Origin: JAPLJC01 sp052326585
Lineage (GTDB): Bacteria > Desulfobacterota > Desulfobaccia > Desulfobaccales > 0-14-0-80-60-11
Length of the DNA: 35,943 bases
Direction: 5' to 3'
NCBI GenBank assembly: GCA_052326585.1
Contig: JBKQLU010000037.1
Span: forward strand, 1-35,943
The position numbers were made by a program, and so were the translations under genes. Under the pieces are notes generated by a model. It saw only the letters and a program-made list of their open reading frames with translations. It was not told where the DNA came from and did no database searches. This document shows positions 17,746-26,662 of the stretch, piece after piece; positions within the stretch are counted from its first letter, which is position 1; each line of letters starts with the position of its first letter.

Positions 17746-18861
17746 TCACTCCTTTTCGGAGAACAGGTGGAGATACATGCCGTAGCCTTCCTTCTCCAAA
17801 TCCTCCTTGGGAATGAAGCGCAAGGCGGCGGAGTCCATGCAATAGCGCAGGCCGGTGGGCGGCGGCCCGTCATCGAAGAGGCCCCCCAGATGGGAGTCGG
17901 CGTGCTTGCTGCGCACCTCGGTGCGCACCCCGAGCCACCCCCGCTTTTTGCGCTCCACGATATTGCCGGGTTCCAGGGGTTTGCTGAAACTGGGCCAGCC
18001 GGTGCCGGAGTCGAATTTGTCCTTGGAGCTGAACAGCGGTTCGCCGGAGACGATATCCACATAGATGCCTTGCCGGTGGTTGTCCCAATATTCATTGTGG
18101 AAGGCCGGCTCGGTACCCCCCTGCTGGGTCACCTCATACTGCAAGGGGGTCAATTTCCTTCGGAGGACTTCATCACTGGGTTTGATAAAATTGTCCCCGG
18201 GAGGATCGGCTGCGGCCGCGGCCTTCCCGCCCCAGACCTTTTGCAAAAACTGGTCGCGACCTGAATTCCAGCGGTAGTACTTATAACGCACCGGATTTTT
18301 ATGGGAATAATCCTGGTGGTATTCCTCCGCCGGATAGAAATTGGTGAACTTGACGATCTCGGTAACGATGGGTTTCTTAAAGACTCCGGAGACGGCCAGC
18401 TTTTCTTTGGATTCCTGCGCCAGGCGCTTCTGCTGCTCGTCGTGGTAGTAGATCACCGACCGGTACTGGGGGCCCCGATCCACGAATTGGCCGCCCGCAT
18501 CGGTGGGATCGATATGGCGCCAGAAGTAGTCCAGCAGTTCCGGATAAGAGACCTTGCGGGGATCGTAATATACCTGGACCGCCTCCACGTAGCCCTTTTC
18601 CGCGTAGTCTTCATAGGTTGGATTGGGGCCGCGGCCGCCGGCATAGCCGGAGACCACGTTCACCACCCCCGGGGCCTTCCGGAAGTCCGATTCCGTGCAC
18701 CAGAAACAGCCGCCAGCAAAGGTGGCCAGGCCGGAAGGCGCATTTTTTTCCACTGCGCTGCCCCCTTTCAAGGGTTTGCCGGGAGTTGGCACATCGGACT
18801 GGGCCCCGGCGCCGCTGGTCCCGGTGGCCAGCAACAGGGCGATCAAAAGAATCCTAAACAT
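17746..18861 (-). CDS. msrAB: Secreted bifunctional methionine sulfoxide reductase MsrA-MsrB
   Basis: A 371-residue fusion repairing both stereoisomers of methionine sulfoxide. A signal peptide (about 1-20, MFRILLIALLLATG then AGAQS) places it in the periplasm. MsrA, about 45-205, has catalytic Cys52 in GGCFWC. MsrB, about 235-368, has EPAFHNEYWD, SGTGWPSF and catalytic Cys341 in LRYCMDS. The two zinc CxxC pairs of some MsrB proteins are absent. Two usual MsrB residues differ: the second His of SHLGH is Gly327, and the Asn two after the catalytic Cys is Asp343. GGGAGAG lies upstream of the ATG. It runs in the same direction as the disulfide reductase gene 67 bases downstream, a possible redox-repair unit. 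Confidence 0.93.
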   Translation of the reverse strand: MFRILLIALLLATGTSGAGAQSDVPTPGKPLKGGSAVEKNAPSGLATFAGGCFWCTESDFRKAPGVVNVVSGYAGGRGPNPTYEDYAEKGYVEAVQVYYDPRKVSYPELLDYFWRHIDPTDAGGQFVDRGPQYRSVIYYHDEQQKRLAQESKEKLAVSGVFKKPIVTEIVKFTNFYPAEEYHQDYSHKNPVRYKYYRWNSGRDQFLQKVWGGKAAAAADPPGDNFIKPSDEVLRRKLTPLQYEVTQQGGTEPAFHNEYWDNHRQGIYVDIVSGEPLFSSKDKFDSGTGWPSFSKPLEPGNIVERKKRGWLGVRTEVRSKHADSHLGGLFDDGPPPTGLRYCMDSAALRFIPKEDLEKEGYGMYLHLFSEKE

Positions 18862-19071
18862 TTTTTAAGCTCTCCCAGATAATGGGATTTTCTCGGCGGG
18901 GTTCCCCTGCCTACCGGGACTCCCGCTACCCGGGCTTCCCTGAAAAGCTAATTAAGAATGTGCAAAGGCTACCCAAGATGTACTTTGGATCACTTAAGTC
19001 TATACCTGAATGCAAACTGCCACGTCGTGAGTTTGTGACCCTTGTAAATTTCAAAAGAGCCCTTTTTTTTC

Positions 19072-20133
19072 CTACGAGGCCAGTGCCGCCTTGACCTCCT
19101 CCCCCTTCGTTGCCATATACGGAAACTCCTTGGATGGCTTTGAGGTGACCGACTCTTTGCCGATGCCAAGCCGGATAGGAGTGTTCGACGCGATCGTGAA
19201 CATGACATTCGGCGCATTGTCCGTCAGAGAGCGGCCGTTCAACTCAGCCATGCCAAACACGGCCGGGGTACCGACGGTATAGTGGAGGATATTGGGGAAA
19301 AACCGATGTGCCACTTTCTCCGCATAAGCGTTAGGGTCTTCCGCGGTTCCATTGGCCCTTACGGCACCAGCGACTGCCTTGATGATGGTCTCGCCAAATC
19401 TCGCGAAATCGTCGGCCGGACGCCCTGAATTGAGTCGATTGCCGAGATCTTCGTTGTACTGAGTGAAGAGCGGATGGATCATCGGAAGTCCAATGCGGTT
19501 GATCGAGCGCCATCCGCCGGCGTCTGTAGCGAGCGACGTCACGGCCCATACACCGATACGGCCGTTGTGGCCAACGCCTGGGAGCAGCTCTGAGTCAGCA
19601 ACCTCCAGCACAATCGAATACACGCTGTGACCGGCAAATAGATTTCTGGCCTTGCCTGGATCCCAACCGGATAGATCAACAATGGTGCCGTCCTGGAACG
19701 CGTGCCCGACCGCATGCAATACGTCGGGCTCGATCCAGAACGGATCGTGCGCCCTGCCAGTCCAAATACGAAGGCCGGACGACTTGTCGATGGTTTCATT
19801 GGTGGAACCCTGCGCGATGACCACACCAGCCGCGCGAGGGTCAGCGGCCTCAGGTCCCGCAATCCGGCGCAGAACAAAGCGCTGCTTGCCGGCTGCGTCG
19901 CGCTCGTCGAATATGAAGCGGTATGTGAGGTCTTCGACCACATCACCATCCAAGTCGATTTTGAATTCATACATCCCCTTGGGATGATACCCTGGGACCG
20001 GAATGTCGCCAGCGATAGAGTGGCACACGTTAATCACGAACACTGTGCCGGTTTCACCGCGGAAGCAATACAGGTCGGTGATATCGAGGCGAACGTCTTG
20101 TCGCGCGATTGGCGAATCGAGATGGTGGGACAC
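19072..20133 (-). CDS. DUF4331 domain protein
   Basis: A 353-residue protein of unknown function. It starts with MSHHLDSPIARQDVRLDITD and then LYCFRG, the DUF4331 signature of a short His/Asp-rich N-terminus followed by a beta-rich domain; other family-like phrases are DLTYRFIFDE, GRAHDPFWIEP and NRIGLPMIHPLF. No signal peptide is present, though many family members are exported. It runs in the same direction as msrAB but 210 bases apart. Codon use is somewhat less GC-biased than that of the neighbours, which may mean acquisition by transfer. No catalytic residues are known to me for this family. Confidence 0.8.
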   Translation of the reverse strand: MSHHLDSPIARQDVRLDITDLYCFRGETGTVFVINVCHSIAGDIPVPGYHPKGMYEFKIDLDGDVVEDLTYRFIFDERDAAGKQRFVLRRIAGPEAADPRAAGVVIAQGSTNETIDKSSGLRIWTGRAHDPFWIEPDVLHAVGHAFQDGTIVDLSGWDPGKARNLFAGHSVYSIVLEVADSELLPGVGHNGRIGVWAVTSLATDAGGWRSINRIGLPMIHPLFTQYNEDLGNRLNSGRPADDFARFGETIIKAVAGAVRANGTAEDPNAYAEKVAHRFFPNILHYTVGTPAVFGMAELNGRSLTDNAPNVMFTIASNTPIRLGIGKESVTSKPSKEFPYMATKGEEVKAALAS

Positions 20134-20741
20134 GTTGTGCTCCTCCCCTAGTGTTATTTTTAGTTACTCCGAAGTTTCACCTAAGCCTTGAAGAATGCGA
20201 GCAAACCCGCATTGACCCGTTGCTTGTGGGTCGAGGCTATGTTGTCGCTACCCCACAAAACATTGGAGAATCATTGCTTCGCAGCAAGTAAACTCCTGGC
20301 AGCCTTTCCAAGGCTGTCTTGCCTACTTCAAATCACCCCACTTTAAAAACTATTTTTGCCTCCTAGTCCATGGCAGCGGATTGATGATTTGCCGGGGTGA
20401 TAAGCAGCAGCAAAAATAGACCCAGGAGTAGACAACTGGTAAATTTCATGGCTTGCGCCCCCACCGCCAGTTAAGATTGAGGCCGTTTTGCCCCAGGTTT
20501 GATGAAGGTCCTACAACTCAAGGTTGGCTTGATTCCGGAGCTGCCTTTTCACTAATCCGGGCGTCGCCAGATTATTACCCTGCCGCTCCTTCCTCTGAAC
20601 CTAAAAAGTAAGCATAGATCAGCGGAAGTCAAGGCGATCCTGTTGGTCAAATCCGTTGTAAATTCGGCAACTTTTACATTACGATGGCGATGCTGTCCGG
20701 CAGCCTGCTTGAAAATCGCGCCAATTCTAGTAAAATTAATT
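20134..20741. other. Intergenic region between DUF4331 and mfd
   Basis: Divergent genes flank it, so promoters for both must lie here, but none is convincing. It holds one possible small exported peptide (20363-20449, -). No RNA gene or repeat is recognised. Confidence 0.45.
20363..20449 (-). CDS. Possible 28-residue secreted peptide
   Basis: ATG at 20449 to TAG at 20363. The peptide begins MKFTSCLLLGLFLLLLITPA, a textbook signal sequence, and then only eight residues remain. A G-rich run upstream could act as a weak ribosome site. It may be a tiny membrane peptide, or the surviving start of a lost exported protein. No family is recognised. Confidence 0.3.
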   Translation of the reverse strand: MKFTSCLLLGLFLLLLITPANHQSAAMD

Positions 20742-23700
20742 ATGCTTTCTGCTTTGGCCACGGGGGTCGAATCCTCCGACCTCCTGACGGCGTTTGCCCG
20801 GGACCCCAGCCAGGTCTATCTGCAAGGCCTCACCCCGGCCTGCGGCGCCTATCTTCTGGCCAGTCTGTTCCGGCAACTGGGGCGTCCCTTCCTCCTGGTG
20901 ACCCCCAACGGTGAAGGCCATGAGACCTTTTTGAAGGACCTGGCCTTCTTCCTGGGGAATCCGGCGGAGCAGGCCGGCGGCGCCCGGCCCCTCTTCCTGT
21001 TTCCGAGCCACGAAGTCCTGCCCTTCCGGGAGCTGAGCTTCGACTCCGAGGTGAGCTGCGCCAGAGTGGCCGCGGCTTATGTGGCCCTGACCGCGGCGTC
21101 CCCCTTCCTCATGGTGGCCCCGGCCCTGGCCCTGCGCCAGAAGCTGCCCCCGGCCCAGCGGTTGCGGGACTTGCTGGCCTATGTGATGCCCGGCGAGACT
21201 CTGAACCGCCCGGAATTTCTTCAGGTCCTGCTGGACGGCGGCTATGCCCGTCGTCCGGTGGTGGAGGAGAAGGGCGAGTTCAGCGTCCGGGGCGGCATCA
21301 TCGATCTGTTCCCGCCCCTCTCTGAGGAGCCGGTGCGCCTGGAGTTCTGGGGTGACCAGGTGGAGTCCATCCGGCGCTTCGACCCGGCCAGCCAGCGGTC
21401 CCTGGGCCAGCTTGCGGAGCTGGTGGTGCTGCCTGCCAGCGAGGTAGTGCTGGACGGCGCGGCCCGGGAACACGCCCTGGCCCGGCGCAAACGCCGCCAG
21501 GACCCGCAGTTTTGGGAGAATGTCCGGGAAGGCCGCCATTTTCCCCGCATCGAGCGCCATCTCGAGGAATTTTACCCCGAGCCCCAGACCTTGTGGGAGA
21601 TGCTGCCGCCAGAAACCGTGGTGGTGGTTTGGGACCCGTTCGGCCTGGAGCGGGAACTGAAGAAGATGGCGGAGGACACGGTCCATGAACCCCAGGGCTG
21701 GCTGGATCAAATTCCCTGGGAGGACCGCCTCGGCCGGTTTAGCACCGTCTTCTGCCCGCTGCTCCCCTGGGCTCACCCACATCCGGAGCGCGACCTGCAT
21801 TTCCAGGTGGAGAAAAATGACGGCCTGGCCCAGGAGTTGGCCGCCGCCGGGGCCGAAGCCGGGTGGCTGGTGCCGGCCCTGGCAGCTCGCCTGGAAGAGT
21901 GGCGCCGGAGCGGGTTTCAGGTCCTGCTGGCGTGCAAAAGCCGCCATCGCGGCGAGCGGCTCTCCCGGCTCCTCCAGGAAGAGGGCCTGGAGGCGCCTTT
22001 CAACCTCGCCCCCACCTGGGAGCCCGGCAGCCGGGTGGAACTCACCGTAGGCGAACTCTCCGGGGGATTTCGGCTCCTTTCCCAGGGGCTCATCGTCCTC
22101 ACCGAAGACGAGGCCCTAGGGTTCCGTCCCGAAGGGCGGCGCCGCAAAGAGGGCCGCGGCCCCCAGGAGCTCGCCTCCCTGGCCGACCTCCAGGAAGGTG
22201 ATTACATCGTGCACCTGGAGCATGGGATCGGCATCTACCGGGGACTGGTGAAGCTTTCAGTGGGAATCCAGGCCAATGATTTTCTGGAGCTGGAATACCA
22301 GAACGGCGACCGCCTTTACCTGCCGGTGGATCGCCTTAACCTGGTGCAGAAATACCTGGGGGTGGACGGGGTGGAGCCCCGGGTGGAGCGTCTGGGGGGC
22401 AAGTCCTGGGAGCGGGCCAAGAAGCGGGTCAAGAAGGCGGTGGAAAAAATCGCCCGGGAGCTGGTGGAGCTCTATGCCTTACGCCGGGTCCTGCCGGGGC
22501 ACCAGTTTTCGCCTCCGGACCCGGTTTACCGGGAGTTCGAGGCCACCTTCGAATTTGCCGAGACCCCGGACCAGGAACAGGCCATCCAGGAAGTCCTGGC
22601 GGATCTGGCCTCGGATAAGCCCATGGACCGGCTCATCTGCGGCGACGTGGGCTACGGCAAGACCGAGGTGGCGGTGCGGGCCGCCTTCAAGGCCGCCATG
22701 GACGGCAAGCAGGTGGCCATGCTGGTGCCCACCACGGTGCTGGCGGAGCAGCATTACGAAACCTTTAGCCGGCGGCTGGCTCACTATCCGTTGGAGGTGC
22801 GGGTCCTGAGCCGCTTCAAAGCGCCGGCGGCGCAGCGGCAGACCCTGGCGGATCTGGCTCGGGGCCAGGTGGACATCGTCATCGGCACCCACCGGCTGCT
22901 GTCCAAGGACGTGGTCTTCAAGGATTTGGGCCTGGCCATCATCGATGAGGAGCAGCGTTTCGGGGTCAAGCAAAAGGAGAGACTGAAAGACTGGCGCCGC
23001 ACCGTGGACGTTCTCACCCTGACCGCCACCCCCATTCCCCGCACCCTGCAATTGTCCCTGACGGGCTTGCGGGATCTGAGCCGGATCGACACCCCGCCGG
23101 AGGACCGCCTGGCGGTGCGCACCTACTTGTGCCGCCCGGAGCGGCCGGTAATCCAGGCGGCCATCCGCCGGGAACTGGCCCGGGGCGGACTGGTCTTCTT
23201 CGTGCACAACCGGGTGCGCAACCTGGCCACTTGGACCCGCCAGGTCCAGGAGATGGTGCCCGAGGCCCGGGTGGCCATGGCCCATGGCCAGATGCCGGAG
23301 CGGGAGCTGGAAAAGGTAATGCTGCGCTTCTGGCGCCGGGAAGTGGACGTGCTGGTATGTACCGCGATCATTGAAGCCGGCCTGGACATCCCCGCGGCCA
23401 ACACCATCATCATCAACCGGGCTCACACCCTGGGACTGGCGCAGCTTTATCAGTTGCGGGGCCGGGTGGGCCGCAGCCAGTCGCAGGCCTATGCCTACCT
23501 GCTGGTGCCCGATGAGGCGGCGCTGTCCAATGAGGCCCAAAAACGCCTGCAGGCCTTGATGGAATTTACCGAGCTGGGCTCCGGCTTTAAGATCGCCATG
23601 CACGACCTGCAGATCCGGGGGGCTGGCAATCTCCTGGGTCAGGCCCAATCCGGCCAGGTGGCGGAAGTCGGGTATGAGCTTTACCTGGAGCTTCTGGAAC

Positions 23701-24206
23701 AGGCTATTCGGGAGTTCAAGGGCGAGCCGGAGGACCTGGCCCCGGACCCGGAGATTCGCCTGCCCCTGGCCGCCTATCTGCCCGAAGATTACGTGCCCGA
23801 TGTCCAGCAGCGCCTGGCTCTCTACCGGCGGCTCTCCGGCCGCTTGACCCCGGAGATGGTGCAAGAACTGGAGGTGGAATTCCAGGATCGCTTCGGACCG
23901 CTGCCTCCGGAGGGGCGAAACCTCCTGGAGGTGGTCCGCCTCAAGCATCGCTTGCGCCAGTTGGGCCTCAAGCGTGTGGAGGTAGAGGACAGCTTCGTGC
24001 GGCTGCAGTTTGCCCAGCCGGAGCGCATGGACCTGCCGCGTCTGGTCGGCCTGCTGAAAAGCAAGCCGGACTCCTTTCGCCTTTTTCAGGATCAAACCTT
24101 ACGGGTGCGGCTGCCGCAAGACGGCCCCCCCCTGAGGCGTTTGCAAAACTGCTTGAAAGAAGTGGCAACATTTGTTAATGCAGAAGAGGAGAGGGAAAGA
24201 ACATGA
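20742..24206 (+). CDS. mfd: Transcription-repair coupling factor Mfd
   Basis: A 1154-residue DNA translocase that removes stalled RNA polymerase and recruits UvrA, close to the usual length. Order: UvrB-homology domains with RRPVVEEKGEFSVRGGIIDLFP, the RNA polymerase interaction domain with YIVHLEHGIGIYRGL, RecG-like helicase with Walker A GDVGYGKT (634-641), Walker B DEEQRF and TATPIPRTLQLSL, then the TRG motif region and the C-terminal autoinhibitory domain. The ATG at 20742 is chosen because conserved sequence begins soon after; GTG at 20643 would add 33 unlikely residues. The ribosome site is weak. Its stop overlaps the next start in an ATGA. Confidence 0.95.
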   Translation: MLSALATGVESSDLLTAFARDPSQVYLQGLTPACGAYLLASLFRQLGRPFLLVTPNGEGHETFLKDLAFFLGNPAEQAGGARPLFLFPSHEVLPFRELSFDSEVSCARVAAAYVALTAASPFLMVAPALALRQKLPPAQRLRDLLAYVMPGETLNRPEFLQVLLDGGYARRPVVEEKGEFSVRGGIIDLFPPLSEEPVRLEFWGDQVESIRRFDPASQRSLGQLAELVVLPASEVVLDGAAREHALARRKRRQDPQFWENVREGRHFPRIERHLEEFYPEPQTLWEMLPPETVVVVWDPFGLERELKKMAEDTVHEPQGWLDQIPWEDRLGRFSTVFCPLLPWAHPHPERDLHFQVEKNDGLAQELAAAGAEAGWLVPALAARLEEWRRSGFQVLLACKSRHRGERLSRLLQEEGLEAPFNLAPTWEPGSRVELTVGELSGGFRLLSQGLIVLTEDEALGFRPEGRRRKEGRGPQELASLADLQEGDYIVHLEHGIGIYRGLVKLSVGIQANDFLELEYQNGDRLYLPVDRLNLVQKYLGVDGVEPRVERLGGKSWERAKKRVKKAVEKIARELVELYALRRVLPGHQFSPPDPVYREFEATFEFAETPDQEQAIQEVLADLASDKPMDRLICGDVGYGKTEVAVRAAFKAAMDGKQVAMLVPTTVLAEQHYETFSRRLAHYPLEVRVLSRFKAPAAQRQTLADLARGQVDIVIGTHRLLSKDVVFKDLGLAIIDEEQRFGVKQKERLKDWRRTVDVLTLTATPIPRTLQLSLTGLRDLSRIDTPPEDRLAVRTYLCRPERPVIQAAIRRELARGGLVFFVHNRVRNLATWTRQVQEMVPEARVAMAHGQMPERELEKVMLRFWRREVDVLVCTAIIEAGLDIPAANTIIINRAHTLGLAQLYQLRGRVGRSQSQAYAYLLVPDEAALSNEAQKRLQALMEFTELGSGFKIAMHDLQIRGAGNLLGQAQSGQVAEVGYELYLELLEQAIREFKGEPEDLAPDPEIRLPLAAYLPEDYVPDVQQRLALYRRLSGRLTPEMVQELEVEFQDRFGPLPPEGRNLLEVVRLKHRLRQLGLKRVEVEDSFVRLQFAQPERMDLPRLVGLLKSKPDSFRLFQDQTLRVRLPQDGPPLRRLQNCLKEVATFVNAEEERERT

Positions 24207-25141
24207 AGAGAATTTTCGGAGGGTTGCTGATCACAGCCGTGATCGGTCTGTTAGCGGGGTTATCGGCCCGGACTGGCTACGCTCACGTGGTAGATCGGAT
24301 TGTGGCAGAAGTCAATGATGAAGTCATCACCATGTCGGAGCTGCAAAGGGCCTCCAAGTCCTTGGCGGAAGAGCAGGGTATTAAGGGAGAAGGCAAGGAT
24401 ATTGAACACCAACTGCTGGAAAGCCTTATCGACCGGAAGTTGGCCAAGGCCGAGGCCAAACGCCGGGGCATCAAAATCGAAGATAAGGAACTGAATCTGG
24501 CGCTGGAAGACTTCAAGAAACGCAATCATCTGGCGGACGAGGAGTCCCTGAATAAGGCCCTGGCCAAGGCCGGTATCACCCTTGCAGAGCTTAAGCAAAA
24601 TATCGCCGACCAGCTCACCCAGGAGCGCCTCGTGGTGATGGCGGTGGGCCTCAAGGCCACGGTCAGTGAGGCGCAGGTGCGCCAGTTTTACGACGAAAAA
24701 TTTAAAGCGGGCGGCACCGCAATCCACCTGCTCACCATCAAGATGGAATTTCCGCCGGGCGCCACCGCAGCCCAGCAAGAAGAGGTGAAAAATAAAGCCG
24801 AAGCCATCATCAAGGAAGTCAAAGGCGGTGCTACCTTTCCAGGAGCAGCCGAGAAATATTCCGTGACGTCAATCGACGTCGGTTTCGTTCCGGAAAACGA
24901 GATGGAGCCCAAGCTGGCGCAATTTCTGGGGCGGTTAAGTCCCAAAGAGGTGGCCCCGGTAATGACCCCGCAAGGGATTCAATTGATTCAGTTGCTGGAA
25001 CGCCGGAGCGGCCAGGCCCAGCCCTATGAGGAGGTGGCGCCGCAGATTCGCCGCCTCCTTACTCAGCAGGAGATGGAGAAGCAATTTAGGGTGTGGGTCA
25101 AGACCCTCCGGCAAAATGCCGCTATCAAGATCATGCTTTGA
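24203..25141 (+). CDS. SurA-like periplasmic chaperone / peptidyl-prolyl isomerase
   Basis: A 312-residue exported folding factor for outer membrane proteins. A signal peptide (1-27, ending near GYAHV) precedes a SurA N-terminal chaperone domain starting VDRIVAEVNDEVITMSELQ, with the helix LESLIDRKLAKAEAKRRGI. A parvulin domain follows from about 175 (AIHLLTIKMEF, FPGAAEKYS, FVPENEMEP, PKEVAPVMTPQGIQLIQLLE). Only one parvulin repeat is present, unlike the two in E. coli SurA. GAGAGGGAAAG precedes the ATG, which overlaps the mfd stop by four bases, so the pair is co-translated. Confidence 0.9.
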   Translation: MKRIFGGLLITAVIGLLAGLSARTGYAHVVDRIVAEVNDEVITMSELQRASKSLAEEQGIKGEGKDIEHQLLESLIDRKLAKAEAKRRGIKIEDKELNLALEDFKKRNHLADEESLNKALAKAGITLAELKQNIADQLTQERLVVMAVGLKATVSEAQVRQFYDEKFKAGGTAIHLLTIKMEFPPGATAAQQEEVKNKAEAIIKEVKGGATFPGAAEKYSVTSIDVGFVPENEMEPKLAQFLGRLSPKEVAPVMTPQGIQLIQLLERRSGQAQPYEEVAPQIRRLLTQQEMEKQFRVWVKTLRQNAAIKIML

Positions 25142-25202
25142 GACCCGGGGCGACAGGGGAGCCCCCAGGGCGGCGCCTCATAATTAGTCAGACAATTAAA
25201 TC

Positions 25203-25220
25203 GGGGGACTTTAGTCCCCC
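25203..25220 (+). terminator. Hairpin after the surA-like gene
   Basis: GGGGGACT pairs with AGTCCCCC around TT, 62 bases past the stop. The U-tract is missing, so it may be a weak terminator or a dispersed repeat. Confidence 0.4.
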
Positions 25221-25276
25221 TGACCTTAGAACCCGGGCCGCGAGCCGGCCGGGTTGATACTGAATCGCGCCACGGG

Positions 25277-25303
25277 TAGGGGCGGGTTTGCAACCCGCCC
25301 CTA
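25277..25303. repeat. Perfect 12-base inverted repeat before asnS
   Basis: TAGGGGCGGGTT (25277-25288) and AACCCGCCCCTA (25292-25303) around TGC, followed by ATCTATTT. It lies 43 bases before the asnS ATG and could act as a terminator of the mfd-surA transcript or a dispersed palindrome. Confidence 0.6.
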
Positions 25304-25345
25304 ATCTATTTCACCGGTATTCCCGGCGCAGCAGGTGATGGCCGC

Positions 25346-26662
25346 ATGTCCAAGAAAACCTCGCCCGTAGTGGCCGATATCGCCAATCTGGCCCGGCACC
25401 TGGGGGAAACGGTGACCCTCCGGGGTTGGGTCTACCATCTGCGCTCCAGCGGCAAGGTGCGCTTTCTGGTGATGCGGGACGGCGCCGGCTTGGCTCAGTG
25501 TGTACTGGTTAAAGGGAATCTGCCGGAGGAAGACTTCCAGCAGTTCGAGCGCCTCACCCTGGAGTCCTCCCTGCTCCTGGAGGGCCAGGTGAAGGCCGAA
25601 CCCAGGGCCCCCGGGGGCTACGAACTGGAAGTCTCCCGATTGCGCCCGCTTCAGATCGCGCCGGAATATCCCATCTCGCAGAAGGAGCATGGGGTCGGGT
25701 TCCTGATGGACTGGCGCCACCTCTGGCTCAGGTCCCCCCGGCAGCAGGCCATCCTGCGGGTTCGGGACGAGGTCTGCCGGGCCTGCCGCGATTTCTTTCA
25801 GGAGCAGGGCTTCGTCCTGATAGATACCCCTATCCTGACGCCCGCCAGTTGTGAAGGGACCACCAGCCTGTTCGAGACCGACTATCTGGACCGGGGCAAG
25901 GCCTACCTCTCCCAGAGCGGCCAGCTCTACCTGGAGGCGGCGGCCATGGCATTGGGCCGGGTCTATTGTTTCGGGCCCACCTTCCGGGCAGAGAAATCCA
26001 AGACCAGGCGCCACCTGACGGAGTTCTGGATGGTGGAGGCCGAGGCCGCCTTCTATACCCTGGAGGAGGTCATGGGGCTGGCGGAAGACCTGGTGCGCTT
26101 CGTGGTCCAGCGGGTGCTGGGGCGCCAGGAGGCGCAGTTGCGCCTGCTGGAGCGGGACTGCGAGCCCCTGGCAGAGGCGGCGGCCGGGCCCTTTCCCCGC
26201 CTCAGCTATGACGAGGCCCTGGAGCGTCTGCAGACGCAGGGCAAAAAGATCCCCTGGGGGGAGGACCTGGGAGGGGACGAAGAAACCGTTCTGTCCCGGA
26301 TGTTTTCCAGGCCGCTGCTGGTGCACCGCTATCCCCGGCAGGCCAAGGCCTTTTATATGGAGCCGGACCCGGAGGACCCCAGGTTGGCCCTGTGCGTGGA
26401 CCTGCTGGCTCCGGAGGGCTATGGCGAGATCATCGGCGGTTCCCAGCGCATGGACGACCTGGAGACCCTGCTGGCCAGCCTGGAGGCCCATAAACTGCCC
26501 CGGGAGTCCCTGGAGTGGTACCTGGACCTGCGCCGCTTCGGCAGCGTACCCCATGGCGGCTTCGGGATGGGCATCGAGCGTCTGCTAGCCTGGATTTGCG
26601 GTCTGCACCACGTGCGGGAGACCATCCCTTTCCCGCGGCTCATCGACCGGTGTTACCCCTGA
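25346..26662 (+). CDS. asnS: Asparaginyl-tRNA synthetase
   Basis: A 438-residue class IIb synthetase charging tRNA-Asn. The N-terminal OB-fold anticodon domain (about 20-110; TLRGWVYHLRSSGKVRFLV) is followed by the catalytic core: motif 1 around VRDEVCRACRDFFQEQGFV, motif 2 as FRAEKSKTRRHLTEFWMVE and motif 3 as GFGMGIERLLAW. The HVRETIPFPR ending is typical of AsnRS rather than AspRS. In desulfobacteria Asn-tRNA may also be made by the indirect route, so both pathways may coexist. The downstream MFS gene appears to begin inside its last codons. Confidence 0.93.
   Translation: MSKKTSPVVADIANLARHLGETVTLRGWVYHLRSSGKVRFLVMRDGAGLAQCVLVKGNLPEEDFQQFERLTLESSLLLEGQVKAEPRAPGGYELEVSRLRPLQIAPEYPISQKEHGVGFLMDWRHLWLRSPRQQAILRVRDEVCRACRDFFQEQGFVLIDTPILTPASCEGTTSLFETDYLDRGKAYLSQSGQLYLEAAAMALGRVYCFGPTFRAEKSKTRRHLTEFWMVEAEAAFYTLEEVMGLAEDLVRFVVQRVLGRQEAQLRLLERDCEPLAEAAAGPFPRLSYDEALERLQTQGKKIPWGEDLGGDEETVLSRMFSRPLLVHRYPRQAKAFYMEPDPEDPRLALCVDLLAPEGYGEIIGGSQRMDDLETLLASLEAHKLPRESLEWYLDLRRFGSVPHGGFGMGIERLLAWICGLHHVRETIPFPRLIDRCYP

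Noticed and set aside
22479..24095. 538-residue - strand frame opposite mfd
   Set aside because: Antisense shadow of a well-supported gene; composition typical of reversed GC-rich coding DNA.
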